Assembly (NCBI GenBank): GCA_002683825.1
Contig: NYUD01000038.1
Location: 33,478 to 97,477, forward strand
Direction: 5' to 3'
DNA length: 64,000 bases
From: Planctomycetota bacterium
GTDB taxonomy: Bacteria; Planctomycetota; UBA1135; GCA-002686595
This document shows positions 1-9,637 of this stretch, piece by piece; position 1 is the stretch's first letter, and each line of letters begins with the position of its first letter. The position numbers and the translations under genes were made by a program. The notes under the pieces are model-generated. The model was given only the letters and a program-made list of their open reading frames with translations. It was not told the DNA's origin and searched no databases.

Positions 1-626
<626 letters not shown>

Positions 627-737
627 GTGCACCTTCGGCGGGGTCTCTTGCGAGTGGTTGAGTGAGGAACGATGAGACCGGGATGCCTGGCCCGCGGGAA
701 TCCCACGAGCCTTGAGAAGATCGTCCCCGGCCTCCAC

Positions 738-775
738 GGAGCATCGTGGCTCCTCATCCGCGTGTCCGTTTTTTT
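738..775 (+). terminator. possible guaA terminator
   Basis: GGAGC (738-742) can pair with GCTCC (749-753), and seven T's follow at 769-775. ACGGA at 736-740 could alternatively pair with TCCGT at 766-770, placing the T-run directly after the stem. The arrangement is imperfect, so this is a weak call. The rest of the 627-965 gap holds no convincing gene. Confidence 0.3.
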
Positions 776-965
776 GGGGGAGGATCACGGCGATGGCTAT
801 CGCAATGCTTTCCAGGGTCGAACGAGGACCGGTGGCGTCCTCCCGGTAAGCCTTTCACGTTCGAGAAAAGGGATAGGGACTCGGGTTCTTCCGCCATGGG
901 TGCCGATAGCGGAAACGATTATGCTCCGGTCCCGTTTCTTCGGAGAGTATTCGCTAGTGATCCCC

Positions 966-1724
966 ATGAGACTCGCCGTCACACTTACCGCTCTCTTCTT
1001 ATTCGGCTGCAACCAGGGTGCGTCCACGCGCTTCATCATCCCGGCGCTTCCCGATACCCGACCCTTGGAACTGGCCGAGTTGTTCGAAGCCGAATATCCC
1101 CTCTCGATCCAGTTCTCGAACTCACCGCCCCTGGATCCGTTATGGGCCGCCTTCGAGGGCGATATGACCATGGTCTTTCGCGAGCCTGCCCTGGACGGCG
1201 GACCCTTCGTCGACCTGGCGATCCAGCAGGGACTGGGCGGACTCGAGCCGAACTGCATGGGTGCCGCGGGCGTCGGTCCCTACGACTATGACGTCCTCGA
1301 TGGGGCGATGATGACCGACATCGACCTGGGCGATGACAACACCACGGTGATCCACATCGAGGGAACGATCGAAAAAGAGTTCTTTCTTGAGCGCCTTCCC
1401 GACGTCGTCGAGGTGCTGCCCGATGAGACGGTCACGGTGGTCGAGTATGTAGTGCTCTTTCGAATCATTGGCTCCGGAACGTGGTCCTTTAGCGTGCTCG
1501 ACGGTACATGCCCGGCCCTCCCGGGGCCCAACGGCGGTCCTTGGACCATGGAGGTCGTGGAGACCCTAGCGGAGCCGGGGGACGAGGGTGAGGGAGAGGG
1601 TGAGGGTGAGGGCGAAACCCCATTCACTCTCCTGGGGGTTCAACACGTCGTAGTCTTCGGCGATGGTGGCGATCTGGTCGGCGAGGTCACGACGGAGTTC
1701 TTGAGCGAGCCTCCCAGGGATTGA
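966..1724 (+). CDS. small lipoprotein with Gly-Glu repeat
   Basis: Unrecognised 252-residue protein. The frame is open from about 672, but the ATG at 966 gives a clean lipoprotein signal: a short basic start, a hydrophobic run ([11 protein letters not shown]) and the lipobox LFGC at about residue 15. It is therefore probably anchored in a membrane. The mature part is acidic and contains short beta-strand-like segments. Near residues 207-216 is an alternating Gly-Glu tract, a linker type seen in secreted proteins of planctomycete-like bacteria. The gene sits between guaA and a decayed copy of the guaA 3' end, so it lies inside the duplicated interval. No function can be assigned. Confidence 0.7.
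   Translation: MRLAVTLTALFLFGCNQGASTRFIIPALPDTRPLELAELFEAEYPLSIQFSNSPPLDPLWAAFEGDMTMVFREPALDGGPFVDLAIQQGLGGLEPNCMGAAGVGPYDYDVLDGAMMTDIDLGDDNTTVIHIEGTIEKEFFLERLPDVVEVLPDETVTVVEYVVLFRIIGSGTWSFSVLDGTCPALPGPNGGPWTMEVVETLAEPGDEGEGEGEGEGETPFTLLGVQHVVVFGDGGDLVGEVTTEFLSEPPRD
1584..1613 (+). repeat. GAGGGW hexamer repeat coding for Gly-Glu
   Basis: About five copies of a GAGGGT/GAGGGA hexamer lie in frame within the lipoprotein gene and encode alternating Glu and Gly. Such a tract can expand or contract by slippage. Confidence 0.75.
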
Positions 1725-1733
1725 TCCGGGGCC

Positions 1734-1893
1734 GGGTGCAGCTCCCGGAGGAACTGCACGAGCGTATCTCGGGCCGCATCATCAACGAGGTGCGCGGGAT
1801 CGACCGCGTGGTCCTGGACATCAGCTCCAGGCCGCCGGCCAAGATCGAGTGGGAGTCGGGACGCTGCAGGCGGGCTCACTTGCGAGGGGTTGA
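1734..1893 (+). pseudogene. decayed duplicate of the guaA 3' end
   Basis: Bases 1734-1855 match the end of guaA (502-623) at 114 of 122 positions, about 93%, by direct alignment at a constant offset of 1,232. Weaker similarity runs a further ~38 bases past the guaA stop codon. The guaA stop TAG is TCG here, so the frame reads on to 1948. No GuaA catalytic part precedes it, so it is a gene fragment. Homology into the non-coding flank shows it is a DNA duplication, not a domain reuse. About 430 further bases before the next gene show only a weak promoter. Confidence 0.9.
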
Positions 1894-2110
1894 CGGGGTA
1901 GATCTCCACGATCCCGCAAGAACCTTGCAACCTCGTATGCGACTCTGAGGAGTTCCGAGGGGGAGCGCGACGGGCCCCAGACATCCGCCTGGGCGAGTCC
2001 CTGGGGAGTCGGCAAGACCCATCTGCCAGGTTGGGAAATTTTGTGTACAGTGAAGTTGAGCGCCGCGTCCCAGGAGAGTCAGAGAGGCTGCGGTTGACCG
2101 ACATTCCGGG

Positions 2111-2139
2111 TTGACCAGGCGCGGAGCGCTGAATACGAA
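2111..2139 (+). promoter_or_regulatory. candidate promoter for the di-haem cytochrome gene
   Basis: TTGACC (2111-2116) and TACGAA (2134-2139) are 17 bases apart and lie about 185 bases before the chosen ATG at 2324. The -10 match is poor, so this is tentative. Confidence 0.3.
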
Positions 2140-2323
2140 AAAGGAAGACGTCAAAGCAGTTACGATCGATGGGCACTCTTGCTGCACCCACCCTTATTTC
2201 GCTCGTTTCCGGAGCGCTACAAACGATCGATTCGGCTCTTCCGTGCCAGGAATTGTGGAAGATCTGGAAGTTCTCCGGCGGGCTTTCGAGGTAGGTGCTC
2301 TCGCATCCCGACGGGAGATCATC

Positions 2324-5300
2324 ATGGGCATGCAACGTTTTTTTGTGGCGCGCCTTTTTTTGGTGGGCCTGCTCGCGCAATCCGCCCTCGGTCAGGGGGC
2401 CATCGAGCACAGGAAGTTCCCACCCCTGAAGGGACCCTATGTAAAACTGACCGACAACTTTCGCGACCACACGAACTTCAACGTCGAGACGGTGCGTGGG
2501 ATGGCGTCCGCTCGCGACGGGACTTTCTACGCGATCAACACCCATGGCAGCATGCTCGTCTGGTTTGCCGATGGGAATCCGGAACCGGCGGGGAACTGGG
2601 GCACCCTGAACAACCCGGTGTCCCTGGCCGTCTTTGACCAGCTGGCCTTCGTGGTGGGGGGGACGACCCATGCGCTGGCCGTCCATGACCGATTTACCGG
2701 CGAAATCCTCAGTGTCGTATCGCTTCCGAGCGAGCCGGGGGATCTGGTCATCGACGAGACGACCAGCATCGCCTACATCTGTTCCCAGGCGGAGAATGTC
2801 GTCGTTGCCCTTGACGTGAGCGACCCCTACGGCATCCGGGAAATCGAACGCCACGTTGTTCCGGGGGAGGCGCCGCGCTTCTTGAACCTCGACACCCATC
2901 CGGTTTCCGGTGAGCGCGTCCTGATCGTCGCACCCATGTTGTCGGGCAACAACACCGTTCCGCGGCGGGGCCGATCGGGTGTTCACGTCACGCTCGAGGC
3001 TGCGACCGGTGACATCTACAACGTCAGTGGACTGGAGAATGGAGGTCTGCCGGACGAGGATCTGATCGTTCTGCCGCTGGTCGGTGGGGTCCGGCCTGCG
3101 CAGCTCTCCTCGGGACGGGAAGCGGGGACCTTGATGTTGGAGCATGCGCGCAACCCCTTGACGGGCGAGTACTGGGCTCTGACGGTCGATCTGCACAACG
3201 ACATTGCGGGCCAACGCGGTGAGTCCGAACTGCGCGGCATTTTCGCGACCAACGCGCTGTCGATCTTCGCTCCCGACGCGCTGAGCGCTCCGCGGGATCT
3301 GCCCGACCGGATCATCGATCTGGACGATGAGGATCCCTTCACCGCGGGGCCGCAGTACTCGGCTTCCTCGGCCGTTTCGTTCCCCTACGCACTGACCTTC
3401 GTCCCGGAGACGAGCTCAACTCTGGGGGGGTGGGGATTCATCGCGAGCTCCACCGGTGACCGAGTCGCCGTTCTCGATCCGAACGGGAACCGTTTAGGAA
3501 CCCTGCCGCTGCCTGCAGGGGCGATCCCCCGCGATCTCATCGTCGACGAAATGGCAACCTCTCTCGGCGTCTATTGCTGGGGGACCAACGAGATCCTCGT
3601 CTTCTTACTTGCCGATCTCACGCATCCGCCGATCGTGCTTGCACTGGGCGTCGATCCCACGCCCGCGTCCGTCAAGGCGGGACGCGCGATCTTCTACGAC
3701 GCGGACCCTTCGCTTGACGGTCACGTGACGTGTGCGAGCTGTCATGTCGCCGGAGGTTCGGACCTCTTGGCCTGGAAGCTCTCGGGGCTGGATGACGACC
3801 AGAAGGACATCATGGTCACCCAGAGCCTGATCGGCATTCAGGATACTCCCGGGTACCACTGGCGCGAGGAGCGCTCGGTGCGCGAATTCAACGGGGCTTT
3901 CGTGGGGTTGTTGGGACACGACGAGCCTCTCGACGAATCTCCAGGCAGCGAACTCGACAACTTCGTGGACTTCTTGTTCTCGCTGCAACCCCATGCGAAC
4001 CACGAGCAGAGTCGTCGGCGTGTTCTGGACGATGCCATCACGCCCCAGGTCTTCCGCAACGGCCTCTCCGGTTCGGCGGTGCGCGGTCAGGATGTTTTTC
4101 TCTTCCCTACCGTCCTCGAACGGCCGTGCGGCGCCTGTCACCTCCCCCCGAGCGGCACCGCCGGTGTGTCGGTCGCCGATGGCGCATTGGCTCTTCCGCG
4201 CGCTCAGACCTTCGGTGTCGCGCATCTGCGGCAGTTGAACCACCGGGACCAGGACATCGTCGTGCTCTCGGATCCGATTCTGGGCCCCGATGATGTCGAG
4301 ATTGCGCGCGGAGGTTTCGGCCTGCTGCACTCGGGTGTCGTTCCCGACATCCTCGCCTTCGCGCAGGGCTTCAAGGCATTCACGCCGCAGCAGCACGCGG
4401 ACATGGCCGCCTACATGCACCAGTACGATCAAGGCACCGCGCCGGCGGTTCACGTTGCGATCCAACTGGACGTACAGGGCACCGAAGTCGCCGAGGAGCG
4501 CATCCGGGACCTGCTCCTGCGACAAGCGAGGCGAGGATGGATCGACGTCGTCGCCACGGGGCGCACGACCGTCCAGGGGCAACCCCGGGAACTACGCTGG
4601 CTCTATCGTCCCGGGCCCGGTGGAAACGAGGGCGTCTTCGAACCGGATGGGATCAGCGCGCCGAACCTGACGCTCGCGCAGCTCTCCCTCTTGGCCCAGG
4701 CGGGAATTGCCAACTATGTCTTCCTCGGCCTTCCTCCGGGCAACGGCGAAATGTGGGCGCACGACCGGGATGGCGATGGGCTGGGCAGGCAAGCAGAGGC
4801 CTCTCTCGGAACCGACCCCGAGATGACCGATACCGACGGCGACACCTTTCCGGATGGCTACGAGGTCCTGCATGGGAGCGACCCCTTGGTCGCGAATGCA
4901 TCTGTGAACGACACGACCCCGCCCGTCGTTGCGCCGGGCTTTCCCTGGCTCGACCACACGGCGGCCACTTTCGCCAAGTTCTTCATCGAATGTGACGAGC
5001 CGGTGCGTTTGGCCGTCGAAGCTTCGGTTGCCGGCGGTCCCACGCACCAAACGATGGTCCGTCAGCCTGCGCGACGACATACGGTCGTCATTCAGGGGCT
5101 CGATCGTTCTTTCGACGGCGGGGTGCAGAATCGCTACGTCGCCACGATACGCGCCATCGATTTGAGCGGTAACGAAACGGTGAGTCAGCTGGAGTTTGAG
5201 ATGCTCGAAGCCTGCAGAGGAATCGAAGCGCTGGTCGTCAATGACCTCCAATGGGTGCGTACCACGCCGATGGGAAACACGCTCGATGCGACGGCCGAGA

Positions 5301-5746
5301 TCTTGGTCGAGTTCGAACGCGACGCCCCCTTCCAGCTTCCGGCTCCGGGCCAGGTGGTTGTCGCCCAGGTGTTCTACCGCACGGACCCCATCGATCCGTG
5401 GCGGCTCGTCTCGAACGTGAACTCGACCCAGCTGCGACAGGACTTCGATATTCGCACGATAGAGGAGGATGGGGCCATCACCGTTCAGGAGTACAACGTC
5501 CTGCCGGGTCCGTTCCTGCTCTCGCCGCCGACGGACGCACAGGGGCGCACCCTGATCACCTTCAACGTCCCTGACCCGGGCGTGCCCCCCGGCGGAGCGC
5601 TCGAGCTGCGTCTCGGGATCCAGGCGGTCCTGGAGCGATCCCCTGGACACACTCCGGCCGTGCCGGTCTTCGAGTACTCTTCCATCGAGGTCTGGAGCAT
5701 GCCGGCGACCGCCTCGGAGCACAGGGGCGTCGAGTTCGCGTTCTGA
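2324..5746 (+). CDS. secreted beta-propeller / di-haem cytochrome c / Ca-binding repeat protein
   Basis: 1,140 residues. The ATG at 2324 is chosen because GGGAG lies 7 bases before it and a signal peptide follows (FFVARLFLVGLLAQSALG); the frame itself is open from 2111. Residues ~30-430 look like YVTN-type propeller blades. Two CxxCH haem motifs follow: CASCH at 470-474 and CGACH at 602-606, the arrangement of MauG/cytochrome c peroxidase-type di-haem proteins. Residues ~813-855 contain DxDGDG-type calcium-binding (thrombospondin type 3-like) repeats, and the end looks like beta-sandwich. It probably acts outside the cytoplasmic membrane in electron transfer or peroxide chemistry; the substrate is unknown. 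It precedes another secreted protein gene on the same strand. Confidence 0.85.
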   Translation: MGMQRFFVARLFLVGLLAQSALGQGAIEHRKFPPLKGPYVKLTDNFRDHTNFNVETVRGMASARDGTFYAINTHGSMLVWFADGNPEPAGNWGTLNNPVSLAVFDQLAFVVGGTTHALAVHDRFTGEILSVVSLPSEPGDLVIDETTSIAYICSQAENVVVALDVSDPYGIREIERHVVPGEAPRFLNLDTHPVSGERVLIVAPMLSGNNTVPRRGRSGVHVTLEAATGDIYNVSGLENGGLPDEDLIVLPLVGGVRPAQLSSGREAGTLMLEHARNPLTGEYWALTVDLHNDIAGQRGESELRGIFATNALSIFAPDALSAPRDLPDRIIDLDDEDPFTAGPQYSASSAVSFPYALTFVPETSSTLGGWGFIASSTGDRVAVLDPNGNRLGTLPLPAGAIPRDLIVDEMATSLGVYCWGTNEILVFLLADLTHPPIVLALGVDPTPASVKAGRAIFYDADPSLDGHVTCASCHVAGGSDLLAWKLSGLDDDQKDIMVTQSLIGIQDTPGYHWREERSVREFNGAFVGLLGHDEPLDESPGSELDNFVDFLFSLQPHANHEQSRRRVLDDAITPQVFRNGLSGSAVRGQDVFLFPTVLERPCGACHLPPSGTAGVSVADGALALPRAQTFGVAHLRQLNHRDQDIVVLSDPILGPDDVEIARGGFGLLHSGVVPDILAFAQGFKAFTPQQHADMAAYMHQYDQGTAPAVHVAIQLDVQGTEVAEERIRDLLLRQARRGWIDVVATGRTTVQGQPRELRWLYRPGPGGNEGVFEPDGISAPNLTLAQLSLLAQAGIANYVFLGLPPGNGEMWAHDRDGDGLGRQAEASLGTDPEMTDTDGDTFPDGYEVLHGSDPLVANASVNDTTPPVVAPGFPWLDHTAATFAKFFIECDEPVRLAVEASVAGGPTHQTMVRQPARRHTVVIQGLDRSFDGGVQNRYVATIRAIDLSGNETVSQLEFEMLEACRGIEALVVNDLQWVRTTPMGNTLDATAEILVEFERDAPFQLPAPGQVVVAQVFYRTDPIDPWRLVSNVNSTQLRQDFDIRTIEEDGAITVQEYNVLPGPFLLSPPTDAQGRTLITFNVPDPGVPPGGALELRLGIQAVLERSPGHTPAVPVFEYSSIEVWSMPATASEHRGVEFAF

Positions 5747-5804
5747 CCGGCCGAACCTGCTTGGCAGCCTTTCGAGCCCGTGCTAGCCTCATTCCGGGAC
5801 CTTC

Positions 5805-7526
5805 GTGGACACGCTCTTCCCTACTCGAGTCGGCCTCGTCGCCGGCGTGATCCTCAGCGGCTGCAGCGAGTCCGTGCAGACCAGCGGCAGCGGTCCCTTC
5901 GACGCCCGTTCCTACCGGACGATCCGGGTCGCCCACCTCGATGATTCGAAGCTGGATTGGGTCGAGGTGCCCGAGGCGGATCCCGAGGATGGGGGGCGGT
6001 TTCGCGAGGTCGAGCTGTCGACCTTCGGGACGGAGGAACTCCTGAGCGGTGCGACGGCGGCGATGCGCACGATCGCCAGCCGGATTCTCTTCGACGAGAT
6101 GAAGGGCATCGGGCACTTTTTCGCCGACGGTTTCCAGGGCCCGTCCCTGGACGGCCGATCCAGCACGCTCGAGCGGACCGCCTTTCTCAATGGGTTCCGG
6201 GAATACCTTTCCGGCTTCGATCGGATCCGCGATCTGGGGTTCAAGGAACTCTCCGTGGAAAGGGCCGAGGGGGACGACGTTCACCTTCGACTCGAGGTCA
6301 AGCTCTCCGTTCTGGGGCGGAGCGGTTCCGCCATGCGTCACGCTGTACTGCGCTTCCCGGCGGTCGTCGCTCCGGTCGAGGGTTACTGGCGCTTTCTACG
6401 CTGGGGCAACGTGTCCATCGATGACAGGCGCGGGTCGGAGATTCACTTTCTCGAAAGAACGAAGGAGGTCGGCCTGCGGGCTCATTTCGAGGACCGCGTG
6501 CGGATTCCCGGCGAGAACATCGCAGCGCTGCTCTACGTCAACGGCGGCCTGGTCCTCACGGATACCGATGGAGACGGGGATCTCGACATCTACGTCACCC
6601 GCCTGGGGGCGAATTTCCATTTCAAGAACGACGGCAAGGGGCGCTTCGACAATGTAGCCAAGGAGGATGGAAGCGCGGATGAGGGGCATGGCCACGGAGC
6701 CCTTTTTGTCGAACTGGATGGGGATGGCGATCTCGACCTCGTGGTTGCGAACAACGCCTTGATGACGCCTGAGTTCCCCACCACGGTGCTCTGGAACGAG
6801 GGCGAGCGGTTCGAGGCGGATGGCGGGCTCGGCGACGTGTCCGGCTATGGAACCGCCGTGGCTGGCGCGGACTACGACAACGACGGCGACCTGGACGTGT
6901 TCGTCGGGCGCTACGGAGACGCTGCGCAGGAGCACTCCTACAGCACGGCACGCAACGCTCCTCCCGATCTGCTCTTCCAAAACGACGGCGAGCGCAGGTT
7001 GCGCGACGCCGCCGCAGCTGCGGGAATCCACAACACCGGTTGGACCCTGGCCGCGACCTTCGGGGACTACGACGTCGACGGTGACCAGGATCTGTACATC
7101 AGCAACGATTTCGGGATCAACGAGCTGTACAAGAATCGGGGTGATGGAACGTTCGAAGAGGTCGCGCACCTCCTGGGGGCGGCGGATCTGGGCAACGGGA
7201 TGGGAGCCAATTGGGTCGACCACGACCGGGACGGCGACTTCGATCTATACTCGGTCAACATGTACTCGACAGCCGGCAAACGCGTGCTGGAGGCTCAGCT
7301 CGAACAGCTCAGCGGTGAGACGATCGACGGTCTGAAGAAGATGGCGGGGGGGAACACCATGCTGCGCAACGACGGCGGCACCTTCGTGGACGTCTCGGCC
7401 GATGTGGGCTGCCGGGACGCAGGCTGGGCCTGGGGGACGGAGTTCTTCGACTACGACTCGGACGGCGATCTCGACATGTTGATCGCCAACGGCTACTGGT
7501 CGTCGAAACGCCGGCGGGACTTGTGA
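5805..7526 (+). CDS. FG-GAP repeat / ASPIC-UnbV (CRTAC1-like) lipoprotein, upstream part
   Basis: 573 residues from a GTG at 5805 to an in-frame TGA at 7524-7526. The N-terminus has a lipobox (ILSGC). Several FG-GAP/integrin-type calcium motifs follow, for example DTDGDGDLDIYV, DYDNDGDLDVFVG and DYDSDGDLDML, which build a seven-bladed propeller. The protein is probably exported and lipid-anchored. The reading frame continues after the TGA with clear family sequence (7527-8129), so this is only the first three quarters of a normal family member. The TGA falls in a stretch (DL-stop-SCYW) where relatives, as I recall them, read on as DL-x-SxxW. It could be a nonsense mutation, a recoded codon or a base error. 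Confidence 0.85.
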   Translation: MDTLFPTRVGLVAGVILSGCSESVQTSGSGPFDARSYRTIRVAHLDDSKLDWVEVPEADPEDGGRFREVELSTFGTEELLSGATAAMRTIASRILFDEMKGIGHFFADGFQGPSLDGRSSTLERTAFLNGFREYLSGFDRIRDLGFKELSVERAEGDDVHLRLEVKLSVLGRSGSAMRHAVLRFPAVVAPVEGYWRFLRWGNVSIDDRRGSEIHFLERTKEVGLRAHFEDRVRIPGENIAALLYVNGGLVLTDTDGDGDLDIYVTRLGANFHFKNDGKGRFDNVAKEDGSADEGHGHGALFVELDGDGDLDLVVANNALMTPEFPTTVLWNEGERFEADGGLGDVSGYGTAVAGADYDNDGDLDVFVGRYGDAAQEHSYSTARNAPPDLLFQNDGERRLRDAAAAAGIHNTGWTLAATFGDYDVDGDQDLYISNDFGINELYKNRGDGTFEEVAHLLGAADLGNGMGANWVDHDRDGDFDLYSVNMYSTAGKRVLEAQLEQLSGETIDGLKKMAGGNTMLRNDGGTFVDVSADVGCRDAGWAWGTEFFDYDSDGDLDMLIANGYWSSKRRRDL

Positions 7527-7544
7527 AGCTGCTACTGGCGCCTC

Positions 7545-8129
7545 GTGCAGGTGCAGGAGACCGATGAAAAGCTTGCCCTCGAAAACATCGAAGTCCTGAC
7601 CAACGTGCAGGATGAGATTCAGGCTGCGACCGGCCGTCCGAACATGCGTTCGCTTTCCTTATCGGGCTACGAACGAAACCTCCTGGGTCGCAACGACGGT
7701 GGCGGTCGCTTCGAAAATATCGCCTCGCTGGTGGGGATCGACACCGTTCTGGACAGCCGTAGCGTCGTCAGTGGCGACATCGATGGGGACGGGGATCTCG
7801 ATCTGGTGCTGAGAAATTTCACCAACCCGAGGCTCCTGTACATGGAGAACGTGTATCCGCAGCCCGGGAACTACCTGCGTGTGCGTCTGGAGGGGGAGGC
7901 CGGGAATCCGACGGGCATCGGGGCGCAGGTGCGCCTGGAAGCGAACGGATGGATTCAGGAGCAGGCTGTCACGGCGGGAGCCGGATTCATGACCCAGCAT
8001 CCGAGCGTTTTGCACTACGGGTTGGGCGAACACACGGGCGTTGAGCGGGTTGTCGTGCGCTGGCCCGACGGGACCGAGAGCGTGGTGGACTCGCCCGAGC
8101 TCGGACGCGAGCTGGTGGTTCGGCGATGA
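7545..8129 (+). CDS. FG-GAP / ASPIC-UnbV protein, downstream part after in-frame TGA
   Basis: 194 residues in the same frame as the preceding segment, beginning at the first possible start (GTG 7545) after the TGA. It carries one more FG-GAP motif (DIDGDGDLDLVLRNF) and a complete UnbV/ASPIC domain: NYLRVRLEG near the start of the domain and VVVRWPDGT at the end. There is no ribosome-binding site before the GTG and no signal peptide, so independent translation is unlikely to give a useful protein. The absence of any other stop over 195 codons argues for a recent mutation, readthrough or an error. If read through, the whole product is about 774 residues. Confidence 0.75.
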   Translation: MQVQETDEKLALENIEVLTNVQDEIQAATGRPNMRSLSLSGYERNLLGRNDGGGRFENIASLVGIDTVLDSRSVVSGDIDGDGDLDLVLRNFTNPRLLYMENVYPQPGNYLRVRLEGEAGNPTGIGAQVRLEANGWIQEQAVTAGAGFMTQHPSVLHYGLGEHTGVERVVVRWPDGTESVVDSPELGRELVVRR

Positions 8130-8130
8130 C

Positions 8131-8169
8131 AAAAAAAAGAGCGGAGGCTTCCGATAGAAGCCTCCGCTC
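8131..8169 (-). terminator. strong intrinsic terminator between convergent genes
   Basis: A perfect 13-bp stem (8139-8151 with 8157-8169) has a 5-base loop. On the minus strand it is followed directly by eight T's (8138-8131). It ends transcription of the Cys-rich protein gene; on the plus strand the hairpin lacks a T-run but may still help end the UnbV gene. Confidence 0.92.
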
Positions 8170-8190
8170 GAAAGTCGTTTCGATCCGAGC

Positions 8191-9273
8191 CTAGAGCCCG
8201 AAAAGTTCCGAGCGCGCGCCGGTGATGAGGTTGCGCTGCACGACGATGCGGGAATTCAGCTGTTCCACGTTCTTGGCGATGGCGGACAGGCGTGCCTTGG
8301 CCTTGTCGCATCGAATCGTCGTGACGAGGGAAGCGAGGGCGACCTTTTTATTTTCTTCGTCGCAGCAATCGTCGCTGTCGTCTTGATCGCAGCAATCACC
8401 CTCGGCGGAGGCCTTCTGGACCAGGTTTGCGGAGCAATCGGTGTCGCCCGTTGAAGCGATCACGACGGCGGCGTCTTTCGTTCGCGAAGAGCAGGACCCT
8501 TCTCCTTTCGTCGCCGCGACGAGCTTCTTCGAGGCGGCGGTAATCGGGCACTCTCCAGCGCCCTCGACGCATTCCTCTTTTCCCGCGTTCGAGACGAGTT
8601 GTGCGGACTGTTCGGAAGCGGAGCACTTGTCTCCATCCTCGGCGATGACGGCTTTCGCCTGGGACGCACATTGCCCGCCCGCTTTCTCCTGGGTGTTGGC
8701 GACGCGCCTGGCCTTCGCACCGAAAGGCAAGTCCTCGGCGAATTCACCGACCGAGTTGCCGCAGGAGGTCTTACCGTTTGCGGCGAGGGCCGTAGTGACT
8801 TTCTTCGAAGAGCATGTCGAGCCGTTCCCGGAGCTCGCCAGGATCCCGGCCGTCTTCTCCGAGCAAGCGCCTTCGGTGGCGGCTGTCTTGTCGCCTGAGC
8901 ACTGGGCGGGCGAGGCGAGCGTGAGTTTCGCGCCGGCGGTCTCTTCGGTGGAGAGGATCGAACGGCGCGAGGCGATCTGCAGGCGTACCGAGGCGAGTTC
9001 CGCTTCGAGGGCGGCCAGCTCGGCCTTCACGAAGGCGAGCTGGGCTTCCGAGCGCAGGACGCGCGCCTTGGTGTAGGCCGCACCGAGCGCGAATGTGTCG
9101 CTGTCAGCGAGGACGCTCTCGCCGGCCTGCTTCGCCTCATCGCAAGCCACGGCTGCCTCGTCGCAGGACTCGGCAGCGTCGTCACAGGCCTGGGCGCCTC
9201 CTGCCGGGCACTCCTGAGACGCGAGAATGGCGGGACACAGAATCAGGAAAAGGGGGAGGAGAAGTCGCTTCAT
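8191..9273 (-). CDS. Cys-periodic secreted protein, unknown function
   Basis: 360 residues from the ATG at 9273, chosen because a signal peptide follows directly (KRLLLPLFLILCPAILAS). The frame is open further upstream without a signal. The precursor holds 20 cysteines. Residues ~20-45 have Cys about every 7-8 residues. Residues ~55-95 are a Leu/Ala/Glu-rich likely coiled coil. Then comes a tandem unit of 14-19 residues, roughly C-S-x7-[LIV]-A-x2-G-x3-C, repeated about seven times. It ends with an acidic CC-rich patch and a second helical segment. Possible roles are metal binding or a disulphide-stapled helical rod, but nothing in the sequence settles this. It is monocistronic, with its own strong terminator. 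Confidence 0.8.
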   Translation of the reverse strand: MKRLLLPLFLILCPAILASQECPAGGAQACDDAAESCDEAAVACDEAKQAGESVLADSDTFALGAAYTKARVLRSEAQLAFVKAELAALEAELASVRLQIASRRSILSTEETAGAKLTLASPAQCSGDKTAATEGACSEKTAGILASSGNGSTCSSKKVTTALAANGKTSCGNSVGEFAEDLPFGAKARRVANTQEKAGGQCASQAKAVIAEDGDKCSASEQSAQLVSNAGKEECVEGAGECPITAASKKLVAATKGEGSCSSRTKDAAVVIASTGDTDCSANLVQKASAEGDCCDQDDSDDCCDEENKKVALASLVTTIRCDKAKARLSAIAKNVEQLNSRIVVQRNLITGARSELFGL

Positions 9274-9637
9274 GGAAGTGGGCTGTGCTGAGGTGGGGGT
9301 CGTGGGTGATGTTGTTGGACGGGATAGGGATCCACTCTGTACGACCAAAGGATAGGTCGAGAATGCCGTAAGGTGTGGTAGGGGAAGCGTAAATCCGTTC
9401 GGCTCGGTGCGGGGAGATCCCGCTGCCCCCTCGAGGTCGGGGCATCCCGAGAAATCCATTCTGTTCGAGGCACGATTCCGTCGGGAACCCACGACGGGTT
9501 GAGGGGTTAGGATGGCCGGCCTCCTCCATTTCTCCCTTTCCGGAGCCCGAGGAACCGCGGAGGGGTCCTCCCGGCGCCCTGGGCGGGTGGGGCCCAGGGG
9601 GGGGATTCTTGCTGGCTCATTTCCCGGACCGACGAAC
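9274..9637. other. 364-bp divergent intergenic region
   Basis: It separates the Cys-rich gene (minus) and the oxidoreductase gene (plus), so it must hold both promoters. I see no promoter with good -35 and -10 matches. Both strands are formally open over parts of it, but codon content and the signal peptides downstream argue that these stretches are not coding. Confidence 0.5.

Noticed and set aside
662..1733. A transposon or integrative element between the guaA repeats
   Set aside because: No transposase, integrase or terminal inverted repeats are visible; only the direct repeat is supported.
3605..5722. Long open frames on the minus strand opposite the di-haem cytochrome gene
   Set aside because: The plus-strand protein has clear haem motifs and a signal peptide; antisense frames stay open because of GC-biased third positions. 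They show no motifs.
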